64,000 nt of DNA. Source: an uncultured Clostridia bacterium. Lineage in GTDB: Bacteria; Bacillota; Clostridia; Christensenellales; UBA1242. Of this stretch, positions 1-9,327 are shown in pieces. The number at the start of each line of letters is the position of its first letter. The first letter of the stretch is position 1. The notes under the pieces are model-generated. The model saw only the letters and a program-made list of their open reading frames with translations, did no database searches and was not told the DNA's origin. The stretch covers positions 62,001 to 126,000 of the forward strand of contig CAKVHA010000002.1 in assembly GCA_934747775.1 (NCBI GenBank), in the 5' to 3' direction. A program made the position numbers and the translations under genes.

Positions 1-724
1 GAAATTTGCCAGATATCATATTAAATAAATACGGATAAATATTTAAATAATTAAACACCTTAATAAAATCGTTTTTAGTAGCGCCATACTTAAAGTCGGC
101 AGTTACAATTTTTGAAAGTTCTTTTAATTTTCGCTCTGCGGAAATATCGTTTAGCTGAAACACCATTTCGCTAGCGGTTTTAAAGGTTTTTACATCTATT
201 TTAAAGTTTAGTTCGCTTGCAAAACGCACAAGCCTTAATATTCTAAGCCCATCAGATGAAAACACAAAAAGCGGAGTTTCCACGCATTTTATAACGCCAT
301 TTACCGTGTCTTTTATTCCGCAATATGGGTCAAAAACTTCGGCAGACGATATATTATAATACACCGCATTACATGTAAAGTCGCGACGTTTTGCATCCAA
401 CAAAATATTATCCACAAACTCCACTTTGTCTGGAGCGTGATTTCCGCGCAAATAGTTTTCCTTTCTAAAAGGCGTGTATTCATAATGCTCACCACTGGGC
501 GAAGTTATTATCATTGTGCCAAGTTTTTCATTTACAACTTTGCATTTGTAGCCAATTTCTTCACATTTTTTAGCCGCTTTGGCGTCATCAAAAGGCGCGC
601 AAATATCAATATCGTCGCACGGATATTTTAACACTGCGTTTCTAACATATCCGCCAACAACATACAACTTGTCTTCAAAAGCGGTTGCTAATTTTTTAAG
701 GTCATCACTAATTTTTATTTCCAT
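1..724 (-). CDS. cca: CCA tRNA nucleotidyltransferase / poly(A) polymerase family, 3' end outside the window
   Basis: The frame is open from an ATG at 724 to the window edge, giving the first 241 residues or so. It starts MEIKISDDLKKLA. The nucleotidyltransferase head is clear: VVGGYVRNAVL, then DDIDIC with the metal-binding aspartates, then RRDFTCNAVYYN and DGLRILRLVRFASELNF. These are hallmarks of class II CCA-adding enzymes, which add or repair the tRNA 3' CCA. Poly(A) polymerase shares this head, and the missing C-terminal part would be needed to separate them. The canonical GGxVRD aspartate is Asn here (GGYVRN). There is no strong ribosome site. The gene follows degV on the same strand after 48 bp, so it may be cotranscribed. 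Confidence 0.85.
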   Translation of the reverse strand, partial: MEIKISDDLKKLATAFEDKLYVVGGYVRNAVLKYPCDDIDICAPFDDAKAAKKCEEIGYKCKVVNEKLGTMIITSPSGEHYEYTPFRKENYLRGNHAPDKVEFVDNILLDAKRRDFTCNAVYYNISSAEVFDPYCGIKDTVNGVIKCVETPLFVFSSDGLRILRLVRFASELNFKIDVKTFKTASEMVFQLNDISAERKLKELSKIVTADFKYGATKNDFIKVFNYLNIYPYLFNMISGKF

Positions 725-772
725 ATTTTTATTATATCAACATTATTTTAATATGGCAAATTAATTACCAAA

Positions 773-1636
773 TTATCGTTTGTTTAAAGTGTAATATAGC
801 GCCAAAGTCCCAGGTCCGCTGTGGGTGGTTACTAGCGGACTAAGTGAAACAACTGTAACATCAACATTAAATTGTGACAATATCATATCTTTTAGTGTTT
901 TTGCGTCGTCTTCACAATCGGCTTCGGTTATGATAACACGTTTTGACAACGGAATATATGTTTCTTTCATAAGGTCAAAAAGCGCTTTAATTGCAGTTTT
1001 TCTGCCCATAACTTTTTTAAAAGGAACAATTGTGCCGGTGTCGTCTAGCCTTAAAATAGGTTTTAATTGAAGCAAATTTCCAATAAAGGCTTTACTGCCA
1101 GAAATTCTTCCGCCGCGCGCCAAATACTTTAAGTTGTCTACTGTGAAATAATGCGCAATGTTAAGCCTAACTTTTTCGGCAAACTTTTTTGCGTCGTAAA
1201 TATTATTAATATTGCCATTATCAATTTCATCTAAAAGCATTTTTACAAGTACACCCACTCCGCCCGATTGGCAAAGCGAATCCACAACAACCACCTTATT
1301 CTCGTGGGTTTTGTTAAGTTCGGCAGCGGCGTTGTTGAAGTTGTTGTAAGTGTTACTCATAGCACTAGAAAAACTAATGTGAATTACATCTAGCCCTTGT
1401 TTCATAAGGTCGCCCAAATATTCTTTTGCCGCGTACTCATTAATTTGGGTTGTTTTTGTTTCAGCGCCTTCACGCATAAATTGCGCAACCTTTTTACTAG
1501 AAAAGTCTGGGTCTAATGACGATATAACTGTTCCGTTTATAATAAATTCCATAGGTGCAACTTGGATATTATATTTTTCTATTGTTTCCTTATCTAAATC
1601 ACACGCACATTCTACGCTAATTAAAAATTTTTGCAT
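773..1636 (-). CDS. DegV family fatty-acid-binding protein
   Basis: This is a 287-residue DegV protein, a lipid-binding fold that presents fatty acids to FakA-type kinases. It starts MQKFLISVECACDLDKE; DegV proteins normally have D-S(S)-x-D-L near residue 10, and Ser is replaced by Ala-Cys here. The core LDVIHISFSSAMSNTYNN, the VVDSL block and the ARGGRISGSKAFIGNLLQLKPIL segment are typical. The frame extends 34 codons upstream, but GGAGGAAA lies just before the ATG at 1636 and fixes the start there. A second DegV protein is encoded at 17788-18660. The cca gene lies downstream on the same strand. Confidence 0.9.
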   Translation of the reverse strand: MQKFLISVECACDLDKETIEKYNIQVAPMEFIINGTVISSLDPDFSSKKVAQFMREGAETKTTQINEYAAKEYLGDLMKQGLDVIHISFSSAMSNTYNNFNNAAAELNKTHENKVVVVDSLCQSGGVGVLVKMLLDEIDNGNINNIYDAKKFAEKVRLNIAHYFTVDNLKYLARGGRISGSKAFIGNLLQLKPILRLDDTGTIVPFKKVMGRKTAIKALFDLMKETYIPLSKRVIITEADCEDDAKTLKDMILSQFNVDVTVVSLSPLVTTHSGPGTLALYYTLNKR

Positions 1637-1801
1637 AAATTTTCCTCCAATTTTTTGTAACACCACCATTATATTTGTCAACCGCATTAAACGCAATCTA
1701 TTATACTTAGTATGCACTATACCATTTTGATGGCACAAAGTATATCTAATTTTTTTACACTCTACCGAGAGTAGAAGTGTGTTGAAATAGGCACATTTTA
1801 G

Positions 1802-1830
1802 TTGATTTTATTATAAAAATAATGTAATAT
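1802..1830 (+). promoter_or_regulatory. Sigma-A promoter of the HTH regulator, predicted leaderless
   Basis: TTGATT at 1802-1807 and TAATAT at 1825-1830 are separated by 17 bases. The ATG of the regulator is at 1837, only 6 bases after the -10 box, so the transcript should start at or within two bases of the start codon. Confidence 0.6.
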
Positions 1831-1836
1831 AGCAGT

Positions 1837-2451
1837 ATGGAAGATATAAAAAAAGTTATTGCTAAAAATTTAATATATTTTAGAACACGTGCAAAATACA
1901 CACAGTTTGAGCTAGCACAAAAACTCAATTATTCCGATAAATCCATATCGAAATGGGAGCGAGGCGCAGGAGTTCCCGATGTGCTTACCCTAAAACAACT
2001 TGCCGATTTGTATGAAATAAAGGTTGATGATTTTTTTACAGAAACCGAGTTTTCTACCGCACCAGCACCTGAAAATCACACCAAAACCTTTAGCAAAGTG
2101 TTTGTAACCCTACTATCCGTTGGGTTAATTTGGTTTTTAGCTTCTATTGTGTTTGTTGTGCTTCTTTGGCTTAAAGTTCCGCGCGCATATTTAAGTTTCA
2201 TAACCGCAATTCCGGTTTCGATGATTGTGCTAATTGTGTTAACGCGCATTTGGTTTAAACTTTACATTGTTGGCATTTTCGCTTCGCTATCTATTTGGAC
2301 AATTGCTCTAACAATATATTTGTTTACAATCAACACACATAGTTATTATTTGTTTTTTATTTGCATTCCACTTCAAGTGTTGGTTATTTTATGGTTTGTT
2401 TTTAGAGATAAACTAATAAAGAATAAAAACAACAATAGCAATATTGAATAA
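1837..2451 (+). CDS. XRE-family HTH regulator with a C-terminal membrane domain
   Basis: This 204-residue protein has an N-terminal Cro/CI-type helix-turn-helix at about residues 8-62 (YTQFELAQKLNYSDKSISKW, then a leucine-rich third part ending DDFF). A short linker with TAPAPENHTK leads to four hydrophobic segments between about 85 and 195. The C-terminus is basic and Asn-rich. Membrane-tethered XRE regulators are common in Bacillota, and their targets are usually unknown. There is no Shine-Dalgarno sequence. The promoter sits so close that the mRNA is probably leaderless. A bidirectional terminator follows. Confidence 0.85.
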   Translation: MEDIKKVIAKNLIYFRTRAKYTQFELAQKLNYSDKSISKWERGAGVPDVLTLKQLADLYEIKVDDFFTETEFSTAPAPENHTKTFSKVFVTLLSVGLIWFLASIVFVVLLWLKVPRAYLSFITAIPVSMIVLIVLTRIWFKLYIVGIFASLSIWTIALTIYLFTINTHSYYLFFICIPLQVLVILWFVFRDKLIKNKNNNSNIE

Positions 2452-2479
2452 TGTATAAACAATATCAAATACAGATTAA

Positions 2480-2510
2480 AAAAATCCCATTGATTTTCAA
2501 TGGGATTTTT
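2480..2510. terminator. Bidirectional intrinsic terminator between the HTH gene and tilS
   Basis: A 14-bp perfect stem (2480-2493 with 2497-2510) has a 3-base loop and is rich in A on the left and T on the right, so it can end both convergent transcripts. Confidence 0.85.
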
Positions 2511-2607
2511 TACACCTTATTAAAATAAATATTTGATTTTATTATAAAATTTAAACCTATTAACATTTAGTTTAAAAATTAATCATTGTAAGTTGTTTTA
2601 AGAATAA

Positions 2608-3945
2608 TTAAAAAGTAATAAAATTTACGCCATATATTTGCGTTGTGGTTTTATCTACTTTTACTTTGTCGGAAATTTCAACACCAGCAACAACCAAAAT
2701 TTCATTTCCCACAGCCAGCACTGGCAACACATCTCTAAAACGAGCAGGAACTTTGCGGTCTATAAAAAATTCGTTAAGCGATTTTGTTCCGCCGCCATAT
2801 TTTTCAAACTCGTCACCATTTTGTCTAAAACGCCAAACAGCATTTTTATCCACTTTTTTAGCATCAAACACATTTTGATATGCACTAAAATCTATGTTGT
2901 TGGAAATATAAACTTCCAAAACACCAACACCTGGAATATTAAACTTGCCACGTTTTAATTTTAGCGGTTTAATGCTTGTCTTTAATTTTTTGTTTGTGAA
3001 TGTTATAAATCCATATTCTTTAATAACAACTACACCGTTAGGTAAATTAATTTTTGCACCGTTTTCACCATTAACCGCAAGGTCACAAACAAGTTTTAAG
3101 TGTTTTCTTTCTATATCCACACTTGCGCCTATTTGTTTTAACGCTTTAAAAATTAAGCGACTTGTAAGCGATAAATTGTTTGTAAAGTAACTAGAATATG
3201 CCTTAACTGTGTTTTCACTTTCTTTAACAATTGCATTTTTACTAATAAGCGAATTAATATAATCGTTATCTTGCTTACAAAGTTTGCCAAACTCACAAAT
3301 TGTAGAGTCTGCATTTTGCCAGCGATTTCTAATTAGCGGCATAATCATATTGCGAATATAATTTCTGGAATAATCATTTTGCAAATTTGTTTCATCTTCA
3401 ACATAAGGAATATCATTTGCTTCAACATATGCTTGAATTTCGGTTTTTGCCGTATACAAAAGTGGACGAATATATTTGCCGTCGCGGTTTAATTCCATTC
3501 CACACGCACCAGCAACACCAGCACCTCTAAATATATTTAACAAAATTGTTTCGGCTTGGTCTTGCATATGATGACCTAAAGCAATTTTATCCACAACTCC
3601 ATCATCTAATAGCTTATTAAACACAGCATAGCGTCCTTCTCTTGCGCCCTGCTCCAAACCAAGTTTTTTGTTTGCGCAAAGTTTGTTTATATCCAAAACA
3701 TAACTATATAGTTTTATGTTGTTTTTTTCACAATAGTTTTTAACAAACATACTATCACTTGCACTGTTTTTTCTTAAACTATGGTCAACATTAATAGCAA
3801 CCAGATTAAACTTAAGTTTGTTTTTAAGGTGCATTAAAATATTAAGCAAACACATACTGTCTTGTCCTCCAGAACAAGCAACAGCAACAGTTTCATTAGC
3901 ATTTATTAATTTGTTGTTTACAATTAATTGTTCAACTTTGTTCAT
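2608..3945 (-). CDS. tilS: tRNA(Ile)-lysidine synthetase
   Basis: TilS converts C34 of the CAU-anticodon isoleucine tRNA to lysidine using ATP and lysine. The 445-residue protein has the PP-loop SGGQDS at residues 25-30, the HHMQDQAETILLN helix typical of the N-type ATP pyrophosphatase fold, and a C-terminal TilS domain with WRFRQNGDEFEKYGGGTKSL and the basic KVPARFRDVLPVL segment. The frame runs 28 codons further upstream. The AGAGG ribosome site before the ATG at 3945 and the family N-terminus support the shorter start. The gene lies 108 bp downstream of spoIIE, matching the spoIIE-tilS order of Bacillus and Clostridium. Confidence 0.93.
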   Translation of the reverse strand: MNKVEQLIVNNKLINANETVAVACSGGQDSMCLLNILMHLKNKLKFNLVAINVDHSLRKNSASDSMFVKNYCEKNNIKLYSYVLDINKLCANKKLGLEQGAREGRYAVFNKLLDDGVVDKIALGHHMQDQAETILLNIFRGAGVAGACGMELNRDGKYIRPLLYTAKTEIQAYVEANDIPYVEDETNLQNDYSRNYIRNMIMPLIRNRWQNADSTICEFGKLCKQDNDYINSLISKNAIVKESENTVKAYSSYFTNNLSLTSRLIFKALKQIGASVDIERKHLKLVCDLAVNGENGAKINLPNGVVVIKEYGFITFTNKKLKTSIKPLKLKRGKFNIPGVGVLEVYISNNIDFSAYQNVFDAKKVDKNAVWRFRQNGDEFEKYGGGTKSLNEFFIDRKVPARFRDVLPVLAVGNEILVVAGVEISDKVKVDKTTTQIYGVNFITF

Positions 3946-4053
3946 AAAAACCTCTAAAAAATTAAAAATTTGTGTTAAAAATATAGTTTTTTTAATACTT
4001 TTTAATAGTTTTAGTTTATTATATAACATAATTTTAATTTTTTCAAGATATTT

Positions 4054-6330
4054 TTACACTGGAAACACTCTTGCAACCAAAACTGTCATATCATCCTTTA
4101 TTTTTCCGTTGTTTAAATCCACCGCTCTATCTAGTATTTCTTCGCTTATGGTCTGCGGATTTGTGGAAGATATATTATATATAAATTCCTGCAAATCTTC
4201 TTTTGTGTCAAACGCGTCGGATATTCCGTCAGAAAGTAGTATAATATTGTCAAAAGCCTGTATTATTCGCTTTGTAATGTGCGGTTTCATTTCTTCCAAC
4301 ACCCCTATTGGCAAGCCACTACTTTCAATCACTTCGGTTTTGTTTTCATTTTTAACAAATCCATATGTTGCGCCCAATTTTATAAAATCACTAGTGTTTT
4401 TGTTAAAATCTAACACACACAAATCTACTGAAGAAAAATTTTCTTCATTATTCAAGCTTAGCAGTTTGTTAATACTATTTAATATTGTGTCATTTTCAAA
4501 GCCCGCCTTGTAAAAGTTTTCAATTAGTGTTATGGATAAATTGGAAATTTTTTGCGCTTTTTCACCACTACCAACGCCGTCACATAGCGCAACCATATAT
4601 CTACCATTGTCCAACTTTACAACACTATGCGCATCACCATTTTTAAGCACGCCATTTTTTGAAATGCTACTACACCCAAATGCAAGGTCGTAATTGGCGC
4701 GGTTTTTTAAATTAACAACCACCGCTCCAGAAATTTGATTGTAGTCTTCGTTTGCAATTGCCATTTTTATTTTACAAACATTGGATACTATTTTTTCTAA
4801 TGCGGTTTTGTTGTAGCTGCAATTTTTCAAAACCAGCGACACATTTTTAGATGTAGAATGTTCTTCGTACACAATTGCTTCGTAGCACAATATGTTTTTA
4901 TAACTAAGCTCTTCTATAATCTTTTTTTCTTTTTCCACATCAAAAGTTATGTTAAGCCTAACTTCGTTTGAAAGTTTTGTTAGCATTTCTTTTACGCCAA
5001 GCAGCTGGTCGGCAATTAAAGTGCGGCTAGCGTCCATATTACTTACCAAGTGCGTATAATTGCGATAACTTTTTAATGTTTGATTTAGTGTATTTAACAA
5101 AAAATTAATTCGTCCGCACTTGTTTGTAAGATATTGCGGAACATCAAGCAAATTTACTCTGCCGCGTTCGAACCCACATTCCACCAGCATTTCAATAACA
5201 TCTAGCGTATTGTTGTTGCGGTTGCATTTGTTATGTTCGGGACAATTTGCGCAAACCTTATACACCACTTCATCGGTGAGCATATGCTTGCTTTCTTCTT
5301 CGGGCAAAACACCCTTTATCATTCCGCGATACACAACATTCATTTCTTCAAACACGTTTGCAAGTTCGTTCATACGCTTGCAAATGCCAATTTTTGTACG
5401 GTTTACAAGGCTTCGCACTGCAAGATTGTCGCGTTTTGTACCAAAAACATCTTTAATTTTTTCAAACGCACATTTTGGAGTAAACAAAAATATCAAACCA
5501 GCAGTACCCACAGAAATTAAGCTAAACCACGAAAAATTTTGATACGCTTTGAAAAACAGTCCTAGCAAAATTTCCGACAACACAACTGCCACAACACTAA
5601 ATATTTTGTAGTTGGTTTTAAAAGCAAGTGCCGCAAGGCTGTATGCCACAAACACCGCAACATACAACACATTGCCATTGTGGATAGCCGACCCTAGCCC
5701 CAAAAGCCCCGCCAGCAAAATTGTGTTTTGCGGTGCAACAAAAGTGCAAACCAGCAAAAAGTAGATTCCAACAAATTTTGAAAATTCAAAAAATGAAATG
5801 TTTATATTGCTAAGCCCCATTCCTATTACAACAAGCATAATACTGCCGCAAATTTTTTCGTCCAAGTTTAGCGACGAATTAAATCCGCGCGCCACCGCTT
5901 TTAAAAAGCAAATTGATATATACATAAATATTAGCGACAATAGTAACGCTAAAGCCACAATAAGGTTTTGCTTTATTGCACCCAAGTTGAAATAACAAAA
6001 CGCCACGTTGGATAACAAAAACGGAATTAAAATTGTGTAGCGATTAAAATGTTTTTTAATCCGCTTACAAACCCATAAACACATTATAACAATCCCAGCG
6101 GCATTTAGTGATATGTAAAGCGCATTAAGCCCAAAGCCCGCTAGCGTGTTTCCCACTAAAAAACATATTGCCGCAGCAAAAACATTTTTCTTACAAAACA
6201 GCAGCGCAAGCAGCACCGATATTCCAAATGGCGACGCCGTATATCCGCAGTTCGCTTTACCAAAAATGTAAAACAGTGTGGTTAGTGCCACAAGTTTTGA
6301 TGCTTTAATAATAAATAATTTATATTTCAT
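4054..6330 (-). CDS. spoIIE: Stage II sporulation protein E, PP2C-type phosphatase
   Basis: SpoIIE dephosphorylates SpoIIAA to release sigma-F in the forespore, and it also acts at the asymmetric septum with FtsZ. The 758-residue protein has about ten hydrophobic segments in residues 8-285, a central region with a Cys cluster at about 360-369 (CANCPEHNKC), and a C-terminal PP2C domain. That domain has DGVGSG at 584-589, SDGISD at 700-705 and DDMTV at 746-750, the metal-binding aspartates of the family. AAGGTGAT precedes the start. Divergent yabP-yabQ-divIC and downstream tilS confirm the sporulation and division context. The length is close to that of B. subtilis SpoIIE. Confidence 0.96.
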   Translation of the reverse strand: MKYKLFIIKASKLVALTTLFYIFGKANCGYTASPFGISVLLALLFCKKNVFAAAICFLVGNTLAGFGLNALYISLNAAGIVIMCLWVCKRIKKHFNRYTILIPFLLSNVAFCYFNLGAIKQNLIVALALLLSLIFMYISICFLKAVARGFNSSLNLDEKICGSIMLVVIGMGLSNINISFFEFSKFVGIYFLLVCTFVAPQNTILLAGLLGLGSAIHNGNVLYVAVFVAYSLAALAFKTNYKIFSVVAVVLSEILLGLFFKAYQNFSWFSLISVGTAGLIFLFTPKCAFEKIKDVFGTKRDNLAVRSLVNRTKIGICKRMNELANVFEEMNVVYRGMIKGVLPEEESKHMLTDEVVYKVCANCPEHNKCNRNNNTLDVIEMLVECGFERGRVNLLDVPQYLTNKCGRINFLLNTLNQTLKSYRNYTHLVSNMDASRTLIADQLLGVKEMLTKLSNEVRLNITFDVEKEKKIIEELSYKNILCYEAIVYEEHSTSKNVSLVLKNCSYNKTALEKIVSNVCKIKMAIANEDYNQISGAVVVNLKNRANYDLAFGCSSISKNGVLKNGDAHSVVKLDNGRYMVALCDGVGSGEKAQKISNLSITLIENFYKAGFENDTILNSINKLLSLNNEENFSSVDLCVLDFNKNTSDFIKLGATYGFVKNENKTEVIESSGLPIGVLEEMKPHITKRIIQAFDNIILLSDGISDAFDTKEDLQEFIYNISSTNPQTISEEILDRAVDLNNGKIKDDMTVLVARVFPV

Positions 6331-6439
6331 ATTATCACCTTTTATATAGTTTAACGCCCCATATTACAACAACACAATTTTTTTAATTTACTAATTTTGT
6401 AACAAAAAGGTGGATATTGTAGATTTTTAAAAATAAAGC

Positions 6440-6468
6440 TAATTTTTAAAACCATAGCCGCATACAAT
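6440..6468 (+). promoter_or_regulatory. Sigma-E-like sporulation promoter of yabP-yabQ
   Basis: CATACAAT at 6461-6468 matches the mother-cell sigma-E -10 consensus exactly, with TAATTTT at 6440-6446 (14 bases upstream) as a partial -35 match. The transcript would start just upstream of the AAGGAG of yabP. In B. subtilis yabP and yabQ are in the sigma-E regulon. The -35 assignment is weaker than the -10. Confidence 0.6.
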
Positions 6469-6489
6469 ATATAAATTTAAGGAGATTAT

Positions 6490-6765
6490 ATGGAAAATTT
6501 ATTAGTTAACAAACCAGAAGTTTTAAACAACAAAATTACACTAGACAACCGCAATAAAATTGCCATTACGGGCGTAACAAAAATGATTAGCAGCAACGAC
6601 ACAATGCTTGTTATGCAAATTAAAAACACCCGACTTAACGTGTGCGGAAAAGCAATTAAAATAGAAAAACTGGATATTGAAAACGGCATGCTAGAAGCAA
6701 GTGGCGAATTTGACAGCATTAAATACAACGACGCAGGCGGACTATTTAAAAGGATTTTTAAATGA
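6490..6765 (+). CDS. yabP: Sporulation protein YabP
   Basis: This 91-residue protein of the YabP/YqfC family starts MENLLVNKPEVLNNKITLDN and continues with KIAITGVTKMISSNDTMLVMQ and the LNVCGKAIKIEKLD block. The family pattern is a short beta-rich protein with a conserved G(V/E)..v.s.d....v.t..G.l.i.G..L.i..L. The B. subtilis homologue is a sigma-E-dependent mother-cell protein needed for spore maturation. AAGGAG lies just before the ATG. The stop overlaps the yabQ start by four bases, so the two are translationally coupled. Confidence 0.9.
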   Translation: MENLLVNKPEVLNNKITLDNRNKIAITGVTKMISSNDTMLVMQIKNTRLNVCGKAIKIEKLDIENGMLEASGEFDSIKYNDAGGLFKRIFK

Positions 6766-7100
6766 TTTTAAACTACATAATTGGCGGACTAATTTGCGGG
6801 GCTTGTTATGGGGCGCTAAGCGCAATCGTTTTTGTGTTTAAAAAAAATATTGTGGTGCAAATTATTTGCGACCTTTTGTTTTGCTCCGTGCTTGGCGTGA
6901 CATACTTGTACATAACCACAATTTTAAATCTAGGGCAATTTAGGCTATATTTAACGCTAATTTTTGGGCTAAGTTTTTTAATTGAGCGAAAAACAATTGG
7001 AAAATTGTTTGCATTAGTTGGGCTAATGGCGTATAATTGGGGTGTAAAATTAATAAACCGCTTTAAACTTACAAAAGTAGGTCGCGCGGTTTTTAAATAA
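6762..7100 (+). CDS. yabQ: Spore cortex protein YabQ
   Basis: YabQ is a small integral membrane protein of the outer forespore membrane needed for cortex synthesis. The 112 residues contain three to four hydrophobic helices, starting ILNYIIGGLICGACYGALSA, and a basic C-terminal tail (KLINRFKLTKVGRAVFK). Identification rests on membrane topology, size and position between yabP and the DivIC gene, the conserved gene order of spore-formers. Sequence conservation in this family is low. The start overlaps the yabP stop in ATGA. Confidence 0.85.
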   Translation: MILNYIIGGLICGACYGALSAIVFVFKKNIVVQIICDLLFCSVLGVTYLYITTILNLGQFRLYLTLIFGLSFLIERKTIGKLFALVGLMAYNWGVKLINRFKLTKVGRAVFK

Positions 7101-7110
7101 AGGAAACCCA

Positions 7111-7404
7111 ATGAGAAACAACAAGCAAGTAGTAAAAATAATAAGCATTATTTCAGCGTGTTTAACTGCTGTTTTGTTTGTTGTGCTTTTGTTTCAATTT
7201 GCAAAAATAATAACACTAAAAAACAAACAAAAAGCCCTTAAAAAAACAATTGAAGTAAAACAAGAACAGATTGTGGACTATGACAAACTTATAGACTACA
7301 TCGATTTTGAAAATGGCGAATACAGCCAAGAATTTTTGGAAAACTACGCTCGTGAAGTATATGGCTGGGGCAAAACCAACCGCACATATTACACAAATAA
7401 ATAA
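7111..7404 (+). CDS. divIC: Septum formation initiator, DivIC/FtsB family
   Basis: This 97-residue bitopic protein has a short basic cytoplasmic end, one transmembrane helix at about residues 9-30, an extracytoplasmic coiled coil at about 33-65 (KNKQKALKKTIEVKQEQI) and the family's C-terminal signature with FLENYAREVYGWGK. In Bacillota DivIC works with DivIB and FtsL in the divisome, and the position after yabQ is the conserved one. AAAGGAA precedes the start, and an intrinsic terminator follows within 25 bp. Confidence 0.88.
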   Translation: MRNNKQVVKIISIISACLTAVLFVVLLFQFAKIITLKNKQKALKKTIEVKQEQIVDYDKLIDYIDFENGEYSQEFLENYAREVYGWGKTNRTYYTNK

Positions 7405-7425
7405 AACAAAAAATTAATAAAGTAT

Positions 7426-7456
7426 AAAAAAGACCTTGAAACCCAAGGTCTTTTTT
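7426..7456. terminator. Intrinsic terminator after divIC
   Basis: A 13-bp stem (7426-7438 with 7444-7456) has a 5-base loop, followed by T on plus and preceded by A, so it may also end minus-strand transcription of the lipoprotein gene. Confidence 0.88.
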
Positions 7457-7567
7457 ATTGTAATGATTTAACAATATTATTTAATGTTTAATCAATATTT
7501 TTTTAATGTTTTAATTTATAATGTTTCATTATTTACATTAACTATATAGCCTAACGTTCAATTAAAT

Positions 7568-9286
7568 TTACGCTGCTAGCAAAACAACATCGCCAACCAT
7601 AACTAGAACTTTAGAATTGTTTTCGCCATATGTAACAACTGTAACATTGCCAACTTTAACATCAAATTCGCCAAGTTTTGCACCACTAGCACTATAGAAA
7701 GTGTACACCAAATTTCCTGCTGTTGTGCTAGCTTTTTCGGTGTGGATTAATGAATATTTTCCACCAACAGTATGATTTGTAATTCCGTTTACTTTTGTTC
7801 CATCTGTAAGGGTGTATTCACCACTTTTCTCTGTTGCAAAAAGTGTTTCTGCGCCAGTTTTTGTGTTTACGCTATAATAGCGAGTTTCGGTTATTGTCGA
7901 GCCGTTTTCGGTTATTGTAACTTCTTTTGCAAGCATTGCATAGTTTCCGTTTACACTAACAAAATCATCATATGTGTAATCAGTTACAAGTTTGCCATCA
8001 AAGTCAATAATTGCATATTTACTATCATCATTATCAACAACTAAGCCATTTTCAGCAATTGCTACAGGCTCGTTTCTAAGATTTACTTTTACTTGATAGT
8101 TTCCGTCTACAATGTTGTATACATATTCAGCCGAAGAACTGTCACCAACATTACTTGTAGCGTAATATCTATTTTTTGCAACTTTTTGAACAGGTTTGTC
8201 AACAACATTAAAATAATTATAATCTAGTTCACTAATTTTAAGATTTTTATCCACCAACACATTGGTTGTTTTTGTAATAGTTTTATCCTTGTTGATAACA
8301 GCTGCTTTTACAACTACTCCATTAATAGCTTCATTTTCTTCAATTTCACTAGCCACAATAGAATTATCACGAGCTACTTCAAAAACATATTTATTGGATA
8401 GTTTTTTGGTTTTGCCGGTTATTATGTTAAGTGCATATGTATTTAATTTATATTTTTCGCCAGAACTAACATAGTCATAGTTTTTGGCATAATTATCTAC
8501 CATTACATGTTCTTGGAAAATAATGTTTCCGTTTATAGGATTCATCATTGAAGGAATACTAGAGTCTAGCGTATAGGACCTTATTTCTTTTGATTTGCTT
8601 AGGTCGTATAAAACATATCTTAATTTATAACTTGTAGAAGTTGCACTAATTGGTTGTATTCTGATACCATATTTAATATCTTTAACATTTTTTGTTTGTA
8701 CAGCAAGAGAAGATACATCACTCTTCCAATCGTAACCGCCTTTCCCTACTTGAGTGCTCCAGTATAATGTACGAGCATTTTCGCCTTTTTGTTTGTAGCA
8801 AACAGAATAGTCGTTTACAGACATAATTTCATAACAGTTTTTGCCGTCTTTTAGCGCCCAAAAATTGGAAGCGTTATAATTTTCTACATCGCTAAATACT
8901 TTTACACCTGCTTCATCGTAAATATCGTATGTGGTAACCGCTGTTGTTTCATTTGTTTTTTCTACTGCAAAATAGTCTTTCGCTCCTGCTTCGATAATTT
9001 TAATTTGATTTACTTTTGCATAAGGTACAACAACTGCACCAGTGCTTACTTTTGTTACGCCAAAATGGACATCTGCACCAACAGGTTTCTTTGAAATAAC
9101 GTAACCATTTTTAGAAACCTGATGATTTAAAAGTGTACCGTCTAATTGTATTTCTGTGAGTGATTTTAAGTCATATTTTTGTGCGTCAACCGCACCAAGT
9201 GCTGCTTTTTCTGTTCCGCCGCAAGCAGCCAAGCCTAGTCCGCAAGTTAGAGCAACAGCCAAACCTGCTATCATTTTTTTCTTCAT
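7568..9286 (-). CDS. Predicted lipoprotein of unknown function
   Basis: This 572-residue protein has a classic lipoprotein signal: MKKK, a hydrophobic stretch, then LAAC with the lipidated Cys at residue 22. The rest is beta-rich and soluble. Several stretches of about 40-50 residues end in patterns such as NIITGKTKKL and YSVNTKTGAETLF and resemble the blades of a beta-propeller. I do not recognise a named family. AAGGAG with optimal spacing precedes the ATG. A perfect 8-bp inverted repeat surrounds its -10 box, suggesting a repressor site. It is transcribed alone. Confidence 0.8.
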   Translation of the reverse strand: MKKKMIAGLAVALTCGLGLAACGGTEKAALGAVDAQKYDLKSLTEIQLDGTLLNHQVSKNGYVISKKPVGADVHFGVTKVSTGAVVVPYAKVNQIKIIEAGAKDYFAVEKTNETTAVTTYDIYDEAGVKVFSDVENYNASNFWALKDGKNCYEIMSVNDYSVCYKQKGENARTLYWSTQVGKGGYDWKSDVSSLAVQTKNVKDIKYGIRIQPISATSTSYKLRYVLYDLSKSKEIRSYTLDSSIPSMMNPINGNIIFQEHVMVDNYAKNYDYVSSGEKYKLNTYALNIITGKTKKLSNKYVFEVARDNSIVASEIEENEAINGVVVKAAVINKDKTITKTTNVLVDKNLKISELDYNYFNVVDKPVQKVAKNRYYATSNVGDSSSAEYVYNIVDGNYQVKVNLRNEPVAIAENGLVVDNDDSKYAIIDFDGKLVTDYTYDDFVSVNGNYAMLAKEVTITENGSTITETRYYSVNTKTGAETLFATEKSGEYTLTDGTKVNGITNHTVGGKYSLIHTEKASTTAGNLVYTFYSASGAKLGEFDVKVGNVTVVTYGENNSKVLVMVGDVVLLAA

Positions 9287-9304
9287 TTAAATATCTCTCC
9301 TTTT

Positions 9305-9327
9305 TTTGATACTTTTATTGTATCAAA
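9305..9327. promoter_or_regulatory. Perfect inverted repeat at the lipoprotein promoter, candidate operator
   Basis: TTTGATAC at 9305-9312 and GTATCAAA at 9320-9327 form a perfect 8-bp inverted repeat with a 7-base spacer. It covers the -10 box and likely start site of the lipoprotein gene. It could act as a DNA operator, or as a 5' RNA hairpin if transcription starts upstream of it. Confidence 0.5.
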
